DNA of 64,000 nt from Fodinibacter sp963811825 (lineage in GTDB: Bacteria > Actinomycetota > Actinomycetes > Actinomycetales > Dermatophilaceae): NCBI GenBank assembly GCA_963811825.1, contig CAWESS010000019.1, positions 62,001 through 126,000 on the forward strand, given 5' to 3'. Each line of letters begins with the position of its first letter. The first letter of the stretch is position 1. The notes under the pieces were generated by a model. It had not been told where the DNA came from. It saw only the letters and a list, made by a program, of their open reading frames with translations, and did not search any database. This document shows positions 7,667 through 17,000 of this stretch, piece by piece. A program made the translations under genes and the position numbers.

Positions 7667-8880
7667 GCCCCGAGGTGTCGGGATGGCACCCGCAGACGCG
7701 GGCCGTGCGTGGCGGCCTCGCCCGCAGTGGCTTCGACGAGACCGCGGAGGCGCTCTACCTGACCTCCGGCTTCGTCTACGAGTCGGCCGAGCAGGCCGAG
7801 GCGGCGTTCAAGGACGAGGTCGAGCACTACATCTACAGCCGCTACGGCAACCCCACGGTCTCGACCTTCGAGGAGCGGATGCGGCTGCTCGAGGGAGCGG
7901 AAGCCTGCTTCGCGACGGCATCCGGCATGGCAGCGGTGTTCACCGCGATGGCGGCGCTGTGCGGCAACGGCGACCGGGTGGTGTCCTCGCGCGCGCTGTT
8001 CGGCTCGTGCTTCGTCATCCTCGACGAGATCCTGCCGCGGTGGGGCGTGGAGACCGTGTTCGTCGACGGCGCGGACCTCGACCAGTGGCGCGAGGCGCTC
8101 TCGGTGCCGACGACCGCGGTCTTCTTCGAGACCCCGAGCAACCCCATGCAGGAGCTCGTCGACATCGCGGCGGTCTCGGACCTGGCCCACGCGGCCGGGG
8201 CCACCGTCGTCGTCGACAACGTCTTCGGCACCCCGGTGTTCTCGCACCCGCTCGAGCACGGAGCCGACGTGGTCATCTACTCGACGACCAAGCACATCGA
8301 CGGTCAGGGTCGGGCCCTCGGCGGGGCCATCCTCGGGCCGAAGGAGTTCATCGACGGCCCGGTGAAGAACCTCATGCGGCACACCGGCCCGTCGATGTCG
8401 CCGTTCAACGCCTGGATCATGACCAAGGGCCTGGAGACGCTCGACCTGCGGGTGCGCGCGATGGCGGGGTCGGCCCTGACCGTGGCGGGCACCCTCGAGC
8501 AGTGGCAGCACGCCGGGCGCGGCATCACCCGGGTGCTCTACCCGCACCTGCCCAGCCACCCGCAGCACGAGCTCGCCCTGCGCCAGCTCGACGGGGGCGC
8601 CGGCACGGTGGTGACGTTCGACGTCGCGGGTGGCAAGGAGGCCGCCTTCGCGTTCATGAACGCGCTGACCCTGGTCGACATCTCCAACAACCTCGGCGAC
8701 TCCAAGTCGCTCACGACCCACCCGGCGACGACGACGCACCGGCGACTGACGCCGGAGGCGCGAGCGGCCGTCGGCATCACGGACGGAACGATCCGCGTGT
8801 CGGTCGGCCTCGAGGACGTCCGCGACCTGATCGCGGACCTCGACGTCGCCCTGGCCGCAGCCGATGCCGTCGCGGGCTGA
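7663..8880 (+). CDS. metZ: O-succinylhomoserine sulfhydrylase MetZ
   Basis: A 405-residue PLP enzyme of the Cys/Met metabolism (gamma-family) group that makes homocysteine from O-succinylhomoserine and sulfide in methionine synthesis. The PLP lysine is Lys210 in VVIYSTTKHIDGQGR. Also present are IYSRYGNPTVSTFEERM, ATASGMAAVFTAMAAL, FFETPSNPMQELVDI and VSVGLEDVRDLIADLD. HTGPSMSPFNAWIMTKGLETL is the usual substrate-loop region. Placement directly after a rhodanese gene, overlapping by four bases, reproduces Rv0390-Rv0391 (metZ) and supports the sulfhydrylase over the cystathionine gamma-synthase assignment. Confidence 0.92.
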   Translation: MSPEVSGWHPQTRAVRGGLARSGFDETAEALYLTSGFVYESAEQAEAAFKDEVEHYIYSRYGNPTVSTFEERMRLLEGAEACFATASGMAAVFTAMAALCGNGDRVVSSRALFGSCFVILDEILPRWGVETVFVDGADLDQWREALSVPTTAVFFETPSNPMQELVDIAAVSDLAHAAGATVVVDNVFGTPVFSHPLEHGADVVIYSTTKHIDGQGRALGGAILGPKEFIDGPVKNLMRHTGPSMSPFNAWIMTKGLETLDLRVRAMAGSALTVAGTLEQWQHAGRGITRVLYPHLPSHPQHELALRQLDGGAGTVVTFDVAGGKEAAFAFMNALTLVDISNNLGDSKSLTTHPATTTHRRLTPEARAAVGITDGTIRVSVGLEDVRDLIADLDVALAAADAVAG

Positions 8881-8902
8881 CTCGGCTGTTAGCGTCGCCG
8901 GC

Positions 8903-9367
8903 ATGAGTGATGTCATGTCCGTCCAGCGCCTCATCCCCTCACCCCCCGAGCCGATCTTCGACCTGCTCGTCGACCCGGCGGGCCACGCCGAGATCGACGG
9001 TGGTGGCACCGTCAAGGGAGCCCGCAGTGGGGGACGCCGGCTCGTGCTCGGTGACCGCTTCGGCATGGACATGCACCTCGGCACCGCCTACTCCACGCGA
9101 AACACGGTCGTCGAGCTCGACGAGAACCGCCGGATCGCCTGGCAGACCACGGTGAGCGGCCCGCTCGGGTCGGTGCTGGGTGGCCGGGTGTGGCGCTACG
9201 AGCTGGAGCCCGTCGAGGGCGGCACCCTCGTCACCGAGACGTGGGACCTGACCAAGGAACGCTTCACGAGCAAGCTCGTCGTCAAGGCGACGATGACCGA
9301 CTCCACCAAGCGCAACATGGAGCGCACCCTGGCCCGCATCGAGGAGCTCGTGACCACGGTCGTGTGA
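8903..9367 (+). CDS. SRPBCC (START-like) family protein
   Basis: A 154-residue protein of the polyketide-cyclase/dehydrase SRPBCC fold. The N-terminal SVQRLIPSPPEPIFDLLVDPAGHAEIDG is the usual first strand and helix lining a hydrophobic pocket, WQTTVSGPLGSVLGGRVWRYEL the middle strands, and TMTDSTKRNMERTLARIEELV the long C-terminal helix. Ligand and role are unknown. It is transcribed alone: a TAGCGT hexamer lies 7 nt before the ATG (leaderless pattern), and it ends 16 bp from the convergent MpaB-like gene. Confidence 0.82.
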   Translation: MSDVMSVQRLIPSPPEPIFDLLVDPAGHAEIDGGGTVKGARSGGRRLVLGDRFGMDMHLGTAYSTRNTVVELDENRRIAWQTTVSGPLGSVLGGRVWRYELEPVEGGTLVTETWDLTKERFTSKLVVKATMTDSTKRNMERTLARIEELVTTVV

Positions 9368-9383
9368 TCGGCGGGACGGCTGG

Positions 9384-10283
9384 TCAGCCGGTCGGCTGTC
9401 CCTCGGCGACGAGCCGCCGCTCCTCGGCGACGCCGGCCATCGCCCACCGGACCGCGCGGGTGCCGAGCAGGCCGATGCCGCCGGCCAGCGGGGCCAGCGG
9501 CCCCAGGCGCGGCAGGCCGAGCGAGCGCCTGGCCCACTCGGGCAGCACGGCGACACCCCCGGTGGCGATGAGGCCGTAGCCCGGCCGGGCCGCCCACGGC
9601 AGGGGAGGGTCGAGCAGGAGGAAGCGGGCGGCATCCCGTGCGGCGTCGGTGGCCTCGAGGTCGGGGCGGTAGGCCGTGAGCGCGGCGTCGAGCCCGGCCA
9701 CGGTCGTGGGGACGTCGGTCGCGCCGAGCAGGCGCGCCACGACAGCGGCCTGGTCGACGTAGGTGTCGGCCTCGGCCGGGGTGAGTGGCTCAGGCGCATA
9801 GCGCTGGAACGCCGTGAGGAACGAGTGCGCCTCGGCGACGTGGACCCAGGAGAGCAGCACCGGGTCGCTCGCCCGGTAGGGGCGGCCGCGCTCGTCACTT
9901 CCGCGGACGCGCTCGTGGATCGCCCGGACCCGGGCGACGGTGCTCTCGGCATCGGCGATCGTGCCGAACGTCGTCGTCGCGAGGAAGTGCGACGTGCGCT
10001 GCAGGCGCCCCCACGGGTCGCCGCGGTAGCCGCTGTGCCCGGCCACGCCGGCCATCGCGAGCGGGTGCAACGACTGGAGGAGCAGGGCCGCCACCCCGCC
10101 GGGGAACATCGAGGCGTCGGCGTGCACCCGCCACACCGGGTCCTGCGGGGTGAACCAGCGCTCACCGGGGCGGCCCCAGATCACCTGGGCGCGCTCAGCC
10201 GCGTCGTCACCGGCCACCCGGGCGCGCAGGGCCGCGCCCAGTCGGCGCTGCGCGAGGCGGGAGAGGTCGGTCACGGGTGGCAT
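9384..10283 (-). CDS. Oxygenase MpaB family (DUF2236) protein
   Basis: A 299-residue protein of the DUF2236/MpaB family, related to latex-clearing and ER-bound haem oxygenases. Characteristic stretches are DPVWRVHADASMFPGGVAALLLQSLHPLAM near residue 50, GHSGYRGDPWGRLQRTSHFLATTTFG, and LLSWVHVAEAHSFLTAFQRY, which hold the conserved His and Arg residues that coordinate haem in studied members. Substrate unknown. The frame is open 56 codons upstream, but the ATG giving MPPVTDLSRLAQRRLG matches family N-termini. It is monocistronic and convergent with the SRPBCC gene. Confidence 0.82.
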   Translation of the reverse strand: MPPVTDLSRLAQRRLGAALRARVAGDDAAERAQVIWGRPGERWFTPQDPVWRVHADASMFPGGVAALLLQSLHPLAMAGVAGHSGYRGDPWGRLQRTSHFLATTTFGTIADAESTVARVRAIHERVRGSDERGRPYRASDPVLLSWVHVAEAHSFLTAFQRYAPEPLTPAEADTYVDQAAVVARLLGATDVPTTVAGLDAALTAYRPDLEATDAARDAARFLLLDPPLPWAARPGYGLIATGGVAVLPEWARRSLGLPRLGPLAPLAGGIGLLGTRAVRWAMAGVAEERRLVAEGQPTG

Positions 10284-10454
10284 GGGGCTCCGATCGGTGC
10301 GGTGGGCGTTACCCCCGATCCAACGTCGGCCGACACGGCATCCGGCGATGTGTCTAACCGTGACGCCCGTCACAGCTTTTCCTCCCCATGAGGGAAACCC
10401 GAGGTTCGCCGGTGTTGTCGTGCCTTGTGAACCTCGTGCTTGCCTTGCCAACCT

Positions 10455-11201
10455 TCAGGACGCGGCGACGTCGAGGATCCACGGGGCCCGCGGACCCGTC
10501 GGCTCGTGCAGCTCGACCTCGAAGCCCTGGGCGACGACCGCGCTGAGCGCCGGGACCGACCGGGCGTCGACCCCCGCCTCGCAGAGGTGTCGTGCCACCA
10601 GGCCTCGGGTGTGCTTGGCCATGTGGCTGGCACCCGGCACGCGCACCTGCACCCAGCGGCGGGCGAGGTCCGGCCCCGGTCGCCACGCGGCGGCATACGG
10701 CGCCGACCGGCAGTCGACGACGACGCCACGCCCGACGAGGCCGGGCAGCACCTGCTCGAGCGCCGGCCGCCAGGCGGGGGCCAGCCCGCCGACGTCAGGA
10801 AGCGTCGTGCCCATCGCGAGCCGGTAGGCCGTGATCCGGTCACCCGGGCGGACCGCGCCGTACAGCGCCGACACGACGACGATCCAGCGGTTCGCGCGCC
10901 GGCGGGCCGCGGTGTCGAGCGAGGACAGGTCGAGCGCGTCGTAGAGCACCCCGGTGTAGACCTCGGCGGCCGGCGTCGCCGGGGCCGACTCGAGCACGAG
11001 GTTGCGCGCGATGTCGTCGAGCAGGCCGGGTGAGACCCCGAGCAGCGCCGGTGCGTCGGGGGAGCGACTCACCTCGGCGAGCGCGTGCGCGACACGCCGG
11101 CGAGTGGGCCCCAGCTCGGGAAAGGACCACGTCGCCGGGTCCGCCGGCTTCCCGCGGCGCCGGTTCATCTTGGACTCCGACGGCGGGAGCAGGATCAGCA
11201 C
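10455..11201 (-). CDS. yaaA: Peroxide stress protein YaaA (DUF328)
   Basis: A 248-residue YaaA-family protein; in E. coli YaaA limits free iron and DNA damage during peroxide stress. The N-terminal VLILLPPSESKMNRRRGKP fixes the GTG start, because the family begins with this strand. Other landmarks are YTGVLYDALDLSSLD, WIVVVSALYGAVRPGDRITAYRL, VVDCRSAPYAAAWRP and SHMAKHTRGLVARHL, all conserved in the family. It is divergent from the RNB nuclease, with only 34 bp between start codons, so their promoters overlap. Confidence 0.9.
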   Translation of the reverse strand: MLILLPPSESKMNRRRGKPADPATWSFPELGPTRRRVAHALAEVSRSPDAPALLGVSPGLLDDIARNLVLESAPATPAAEVYTGVLYDALDLSSLDTAARRRANRWIVVVSALYGAVRPGDRITAYRLAMGTTLPDVGGLAPAWRPALEQVLPGLVGRGVVVDCRSAPYAAAWRPGPDLARRWVQVRVPGASHMAKHTRGLVARHLCEAGVDARSVPALSAVVAQGFEVELHEPTGPRAPWILDVAAS

Positions 11202-11235
11202 GGAGGGCAGCCTACGAAAGGTTAGGTTGGGCGCC

Positions 11236-12693
11236 ATGCCCCACCCCCGAGTCCGCCTCGCCCCCCTCGGCGCCGAGATCCCAGCCGGCGTCCTCGTCGA
11301 GCTTCGTGAGCGCTTCGCGGCGGTGCGCGCCGAGCTCGACCTGAGCCTGGAGTACCCCGCCGACGCCCTGGCCGAGGCCGTGCGCGTGGCTGCTGAGCCA
11401 CCCGCCCTCCCGGAGCGGGACGAGACCGCGCTGCCGTTCATCACCCTCGACCCGCCCGGGTCGATGGACCTCGACCAGGCGATGCACCTCGAACGCGATG
11501 GCGACGGGCACCGCGTGCGCTACGCCATCGCCGACGTCCCGGCCTTCGTCCGGCTCGGCGGCGACCTCGACCGGGTGACCCGCGAGCGCGGCCAGACCGT
11601 CTACTGCCCCGACCTGCGGGTGCCGCTGCACCCCGAGGTGCTGTCCGAGGGGGCCGGGAGCCTGCTGCCGGATGCCGTGCGCCCCGCCTTCGTGTGGGAC
11701 CTGCGCCTGGACGGCGACGGGGTGCTCGTCGCTGCTGAGGTCTACCGGGCGATGGTGCGCAGTGTCGAGCGGTTGGACTACGACACGGTGCAGGCGGCGA
11801 TCGAGGCGGGCACCGATGACGAACGGCTCCTCCTGCTGCGCGAGATCGGCGAGCGACGCATCGCGCAGGAGCGGGCGCGCGGGGGAGCGAGCCTGCCGAT
11901 GCCCGAGCAGGAGATCCTCGAGCGCGCCGACGGTGGCTTCACCATCGAGTTCCGGCCACCGGTTCCCGCCGAGGAGTGGAACGCGCAGATCTCCCTGCTC
12001 ACCGGGATGGCCGCGGCGTCGATGATGATCGACGCCGGCGTCGGGGTGCTGCGCACGATGCCGCCGCCGAACCCGGGGGCCGTCGCCCAGTACCGCCGAA
12101 CCGCCCGGGCGCTGGGCGCCGAGTGGCCGAAGTCCATGCCGTACGGCGAGTTCATCCGCTCGCTCGACCGCACCGACCCCCGACACCTCGCGCTCATCCA
12201 CGAGGCGAGTGCGCTCTTCCGTGGCGCCGGCTACACGGCCTTCGACGGGGAGGTGCCCGCGCAACGCGAGCACGCTGCCGTCGCCGCGCCGTACGCCCAC
12301 GTCACCGCGCCGCTGCGCCGACTCGTCGACCGCTTCGGGCTGCTCGTGTGTGAGGCCGTCTGTCGCGGCGATGAGGTGCCGGATGCCGTGCGCGCGGCGC
12401 TCCCGGACCTCGCCGAGCACATGCGCACCTCGGACCAGCGGGCTCGGTCGGCCGATCGGGCCTGTGCCGATGCGACCGAGGCGGCCGTGCTGCACGGGCG
12501 TGAGGGTGAGCTGTTCGACGCCGTGGTGGTCGAGCAGGTCAACAACGGCGTGGTCGTGGTGCTCACCGACGTCCCGGTGATCACCCGAAGCAAGGGCGCC
12601 AAGCCCGCGCTCGGGGCGAACGTGTCGGTGCGGCTGGTCCGCGCAGACATCTCAGCCGGCGTCCTCGAGTTCGAGCTGGCCGACCACGGCTGA
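11236..12693 (+). CDS. RNB-domain (RNase II/R-type) 3'-5' exoribonuclease
   Basis: A 485-residue ribonuclease of the short actinobacterial RNB type, without the long cold-shock N-terminus of RNase R. The catalytic Asp cluster is in DPPGSMDLDQAMHLER (about residues 72-87), followed by YAIADVPAFVRLGGDLDR, GQTVYCPDLRVPLHPEVLSE, the fold segment EEWNAQISLLTGMAAASMM, and YAHVTAPLRRLVDRFGLLV near residue 355, which carries the Arg that contacts RNA. A C-terminal S1-like strand region may be present. A TAGGTT hexamer ends 7 nt before the ATG, fitting a leaderless mRNA. Confidence 0.9.
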   Translation: MPHPRVRLAPLGAEIPAGVLVELRERFAAVRAELDLSLEYPADALAEAVRVAAEPPALPERDETALPFITLDPPGSMDLDQAMHLERDGDGHRVRYAIADVPAFVRLGGDLDRVTRERGQTVYCPDLRVPLHPEVLSEGAGSLLPDAVRPAFVWDLRLDGDGVLVAAEVYRAMVRSVERLDYDTVQAAIEAGTDDERLLLLREIGERRIAQERARGGASLPMPEQEILERADGGFTIEFRPPVPAEEWNAQISLLTGMAAASMMIDAGVGVLRTMPPPNPGAVAQYRRTARALGAEWPKSMPYGEFIRSLDRTDPRHLALIHEASALFRGAGYTAFDGEVPAQREHAAVAAPYAHVTAPLRRLVDRFGLLVCEAVCRGDEVPDAVRAALPDLAEHMRTSDQRARSADRACADATEAAVLHGREGELFDAVVVEQVNNGVVVVLTDVPVITRSKGAKPALGANVSVRLVRADISAGVLEFELADHG

Positions 12694-12694
12694 G

Positions 12695-13304
12695 TCAGTC
12701 GCCGGTGACCTCATCGGGCATCTCCAGCGGCGCGCCCATCGGTGCGTCGCGGTAGGCGCGCATCGACGACGACATCGACGCGAAGACCGCCTCGTTGCCT
12801 CCCGCCGTGTTGGCGTACCGGGTCGTGGCCACCCCGAGCGCCTCGCCCTGCCAGGCGGCGTCGTCTGCGCCGAGGAAGCGCACCTCCCAGCCGTACTGCT
12901 CCCGCTGGGCGGCCAGCATCGTGCGCACCCTGTCGAGGGTGTACTCGTGCGAGGAGTTCTCGTGCCCGTCGGTGACCACGACCAACAGGACCCGGCCCGG
13001 GCGCTCGTCCTCCGGGAGGGCAGCGAGGTCCTCGCCGGTGCGCGCCACCTCCATCCCGACGGCGTCGAGGAGTGCGGTCATGCCCCGCGGTCTGAGCTCG
13101 AACTCGAACGGGCGTGGCGCTCATCCGGGCCACCGTGTCGAAGGCGTCGTCGAACTGGCTCAGCGTCACCGTGAGGCGTCCCGGCAGCGCGAACTGCTCC
13201 GCGACCAGGGCGTTGATCCCGGCCTGGGCTTCGTCCTGCACGCTGCGCATGCTGCCCGAGCGGTCGACCACGAGGGTCAGGTGGGTGTATTCGGCGTTCG
13301 TCAC
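12695..13304 (-). CDS. von Willebrand factor A domain protein, frameshift
   Basis: About 202 residues once a single frame change near 13105 is allowed. The N-terminal half reads VTNAEYTHLTLVVDRSGSM, with the MIDAS DxSGS metal-binding motif, then GINALVAEQFALPGRLTVTLSQFDD. After the break it continues LRPRGMTALLDAVGMEV, LLVVVTDGHENSSHEYTLD and ANTAGGNEAVFASMSSSMRAYR, the normal end of small cytoplasmic vWA proteins. The GTG start has a good ribosome-binding site (GGAGG) 6 nt upstream. Role unknown; small vWA proteins usually act as scaffolds. Its 3' end stops 1 bp from the RNB gene, in convergent orientation. Confidence 0.72.
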
Positions 13305-13415
13305 GCGGGACCTCCAAGCGTTCCGTGGTCGGACCGACGCCGGCGGGAGCCGGGTCCGCATCCTCCCCATGTCAACCATCGTCACACCCACCACTGACAC
13401 CCATGAGGTGCTGGT

Positions 13416-13441
13416 GTGGACGAGTCGGGCTGTAGGCCGGG
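13416..13441. repeat. 26-bp direct repeat, left copy (vestigial rnpB 3' end; putative att site)
   Basis: This copy begins GTGGACGAGTCGGGCTGTAG and is identical over 26 bp to 18359-18384. There the same bases form the 3' end of the RNase P RNA gene, including the 3' strand of helix P1. Here they stand in a gene-free stretch upstream of the vWA gene with no rnpB body attached. The pattern, a short copy of the 3' end of a structural RNA gene at the far side of an inserted segment, is what site-specific integration into an RNA gene leaves. No integrase was found. Confidence 0.8.
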
Positions 13442-13649
13442 ATTCGTCCAGCACGAGTGGTAACTCGTTGGCTGACGTTGGCTGTGCGGCCTGACCTGCG
13501 CGAACAGCGCAGGGACAGTGATCGTCGATCGTCGACCGAGTTTCAATGGGCCGCTCGGTGCCGGGTCGGTGAATCCGCGCTGGTCAGAACGGGGCCTTGC
13601 GATCAACCGCAGCGGGTGTGTCCCCGTGAGGTATGCGCCCAGGTCCTCG

Positions 13650-13884
13650 TCAGCGCTCACGGATCCACGTGGGCGCGGGCACGCCGTTGCCGGTGAGGTC
13701 ATCGCCGACGACGTACTGGGTGCCGACCCGGGCGAGGGAACGGTGGGCCTGGTCGATGCGAGGAGCGTTGGGCCCGGGATCCGGGCGGGCGGCTGCGGGG
13801 CCGGCGACGAGGCAGAGGGCAAGGAGGGAAAGAGATGGCGCTGACGGTGGCGGTGCGGGCGAGACGGTGCTGTGACTGGAACAT
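13650..13884 (-). CDS. Small putative secreted protein, frameshift
   Basis: Reading from an ATG preceded by GAAGGACC, the frame gives MFQSQHRLARTATVSA. After one frame change near 13832 it continues SLSLLALCLVAGPAAARPDP, a signal-peptide-like hydrophobic core ending in an AAA cleavage site, then about 45 residues ending VGDDLTGNGVPAPTWIRER. The total is near 78 residues. It is divergent from the big regulator gene inside the islet and could be its target or partner, though it may also be a fragment of a longer secreted protein. The remaining islet sequence from 13442 to 13649 shows no gene I can support. Confidence 0.4.
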
Positions 13885-13995
13885 GTCGGTCCTTCAGGGT
13901 CTGGCGCGGCCCGGGTCGGGCTGGGCTCCAGTCCGTTGTGGCACCCGTTGGTGACACCGCGGTGCTGCGCCGGTATCACGCGGGTATCGCGGCTC

Positions 13996-14030
13996 TTGAC
14001 GTGCCGTACTGACGGGTCGACATTCGACAC
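13996..14030 (+). promoter_or_regulatory. Promoter of the SARP/STAND gene (leaderless)
   Basis: TTGACG at 13996-14001, a 17-bp spacer and GACATT at 14019-14024 form a good -35/-10 pair. Only 6 nt separate the -10 from the ATG at 14031, so transcription would start at or next to the start codon. Confidence 0.6.
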
Positions 14031-17000
14031 ATGGGTATCGCGGTTCTGGGACCGCTCGAAGTCGGCGGGGCAGCCTCGACTCTCGGGCTGCGCGATCGCG
14101 TGGTGCTCCAGGCGCTGACGGTGCACTCGGGATCGTTCGTCAGCCTGACTCTCTTGCGGAGGCCATCTGGGGTGAGGCACCGCCGGCGTCGTGGGCCAAG
14201 GTCGTGCAGGGCTGCATCGTGCGGCTGCGCAAGGCGTTGGGCAGCGAGGCCATCGAGACCTCCCCGCAGGGGCTACCGGCTGCGCGTGCATGTCGACCAG
14301 CTCGACAACCTGCGCTTCGAGCACCTCATCGGACGGGCCCGGGAGCTGCTGGCACTCGGTGAGCCGGAACGTGCCGTGTATGTGCTCGACGAGGCGCTGG
14401 CCCTGTGGCGCGGGGACCCCTTCACCGAGCTTGCCGAGTGGGGCCCGGGTCGGATCGAGCTGGAACGTCTCGTGGAGCTGCGCGAGGACGCCGAGGACCT
14501 GCGCCTGGAGGCGCTGCTGCGATGCGGGCGTCATCAGGAGGCGCTCGCTCCCGCGGTGCGTCTGATGCATGAGCGCCGTTTCGTGAGCGGCGGTGGGGCC
14601 TGTTGGCCCTGGCGCAGTACCAGGACGGACGCCAGAGGGATGCCCTGGAGACCCTGCACCGCGCCCGCACGGTGATGGTCAAGGAGCTGGGTCTGGACGC
14701 GGGACCTGACCTGGCCTCGCTGGAGCGGGCGATCCTGCGTCAGGACCCGTCCCTCGCGGCGAGCGCGGCGCTGCGGTCGCCCAGCGCCGGTCTGCCCCTA
14801 CCTGGGACTTGTTGCGTACGACATCCGTGACGCCGGCGCGTACTTCGGGAGAGCCGCCGACACGGCCGCCTGCCTCGACCGGCTGGACGTCGGTGGGGAT
14901 CTTGGCCATCGTCGGGCCCTCAGGAAGCGGCAAGTCGTCGTTGGCCAGGGCCGGCGTCGCGGCCGCACTCGAGCGAGATGGTCACCGGGTGCGTGTCGTG
15001 CTTCCCGGTGTGTTGCCGATGGACTCGCTCACGGGGGCGCCGGGCGGGGCACGTAGCGTTCTCGTGGTCGACCAGCGCGAGGAGGCTCTCGCGCCGGAGG
15101 TCGAGTGAGGAGGAGCGATCTGCCTTCTTCGCGGCCCTGGCGCAGTTCGCGGACTCGGGCCACGCTCGATCCTCACCTTCCGCGCGGACCGGCTCGGTGA
15201 CATCTCGGCGTATCCGGCCTTCGCCCATGTCGTGGAGCGCGGGCTGTACCTGCTCGGGCGGATGGCGGCCCGATGACCTGCGCAGCGCCATCGAAGGCCC
15301 GGCGCGAGCAGGCGGGGCTGCGCCTGGAGCCGGGCCTGGTCGACCTGCTGGTCCGCGAGGTCGAAGGGGCCCCCGGAGCACTACCCCTCCTCTCGCACGT
15401 GATGCGCCAGACCTGGTCGCGCCGCGAGGGAAGCACCCTGACCGTTGCCGGGTACCGAGCCACCGGTGGTGTGCGGCAAGCTGTCTCCCAATCAGCCGAG
15501 AGCCTCTTCCGGGGACTGACCGCGCGCCACCAGGCGATGTTGCGCGACCTGATGCTGCGCCTCGTGGTCTCCGACGACTCCGGCGAACCCGTCCGCACCA
15601 GGGCACCACGGCGCTCCGTGGCCCCCGACGACGAGCACGCGGCCATCATCGAAAGGCTGGTCAGCGCGCGACTCCTCAGCAGCGACGGCGACACCGTCGA
15701 GATCGCCCACGAGTCGCTCGCCGCCGCCTGGCCCCGACTGCGTTCATGGCTCGATGACGACGTCGAGGGCCTGCGCATCATGCGCCACCTCTCGGTGGCC
15801 GCGGACAGCTGGGACGAGCTCGGACGCCCCGACAGCGAGCTGTACCGCGGCGCGCGCCTGTCCAAGGCCGAGCAATGGCGCGGCACCAGCGCACCGCACC
15901 TCGCTGCCGTGGAACAGGACTTCCTCGACGCGTCCGCGGCGTTGGCCGACGCGGTGACACGCGCCACCGAGGACCAGGTCCGACGCGAGCGCCGCACGAA
16001 CCGGCGCCTGCGGGCCGGCTTGGCCGCGGTGGCAGCCTTCCTGGCCATCGCGGTCGTGGCTGGACTGGCGGCGGTGAATGCCGCCGAGCGAGAACAGCAG
16101 GCGGCCACGGTCGCGGACGCGCGTCGGCTGGGCGCCGAGGCCCTGCGTAGCGACCAGATCGACCGCTCCCTGCTGCTGGCGGCCGCAGCCACCACGCTGG
16201 AGGACTCACAGGACACGACGACCAACCTCACCTCGGTGCTCGACCGGGCCCCGCAGCTGCTCGGTGCGGCACGACGCGGGGCGATGCTCTCCATCACGAT
16301 GGCCCCCGACGGCCGCACCGTCGCCACCGGAGGACCACTGACGGGCGTGACCCTCTTCGATGCCGCAACCCTCAAGGAGGTCGCGCGCAACGACGACGTC
16401 CCGGTCCGCAGGGTCCAGTTCAGCCCGGACGGCAGGCACCTCGTCGTCGCCGTCAACCCCTGGACACCCATCGGCGTTCGACGGGTCGACCCCATCCCGC
16501 TGCGAGTCCTCGACCCGCAGACGGGCGCGCTGGGCCCGACGCAGCTCGGCGGGATCCCCCACGGGCGGGTCATCCACAACTCCTTCCGATACAGCACCAA
16601 CGGACGCTGGCTCGCAGCGGCCTTCGTCCACCCCACCCAGGCCGACACCCACAGCGCCATCCGGGTGTGGGACACCAACAACCTTTCCCGGCCCGTTGCC
16701 TCCTTCACGCTCCCGTTCATCGCCTACGAGGTAGCGGTCAGCAACGACGGCACCCGCCTGTACATCACCTCTCCGGTGCCCACACAGGTCCATTCCATCG
16801 ACCTGGCCAGCCACCGAGTCCAAGAGTCTGCGCCGGCAGACCACCCGTTCCTGCTCACCCTGACCGACGACGGCAAGTCGCTGGCCGTGACCCGCGGCGG
16901 AGCGATCGCCCTGCTCGACCCCGAGAGCATGTCGGTACAAGCCACCGTCTCGGAAGATCAGGGCATCGGCGGAGATCTCGCGATCTCTTCCAAGGGAGAC

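Noticed and set aside
13382..13957. A 191-codon minus-strand open frame across the left end of the islet
   Set aside because: Low-complexity Pro/Ser/Arg composition and no family resemblance; it overlaps the more protein-like secreted ORF in another frame.
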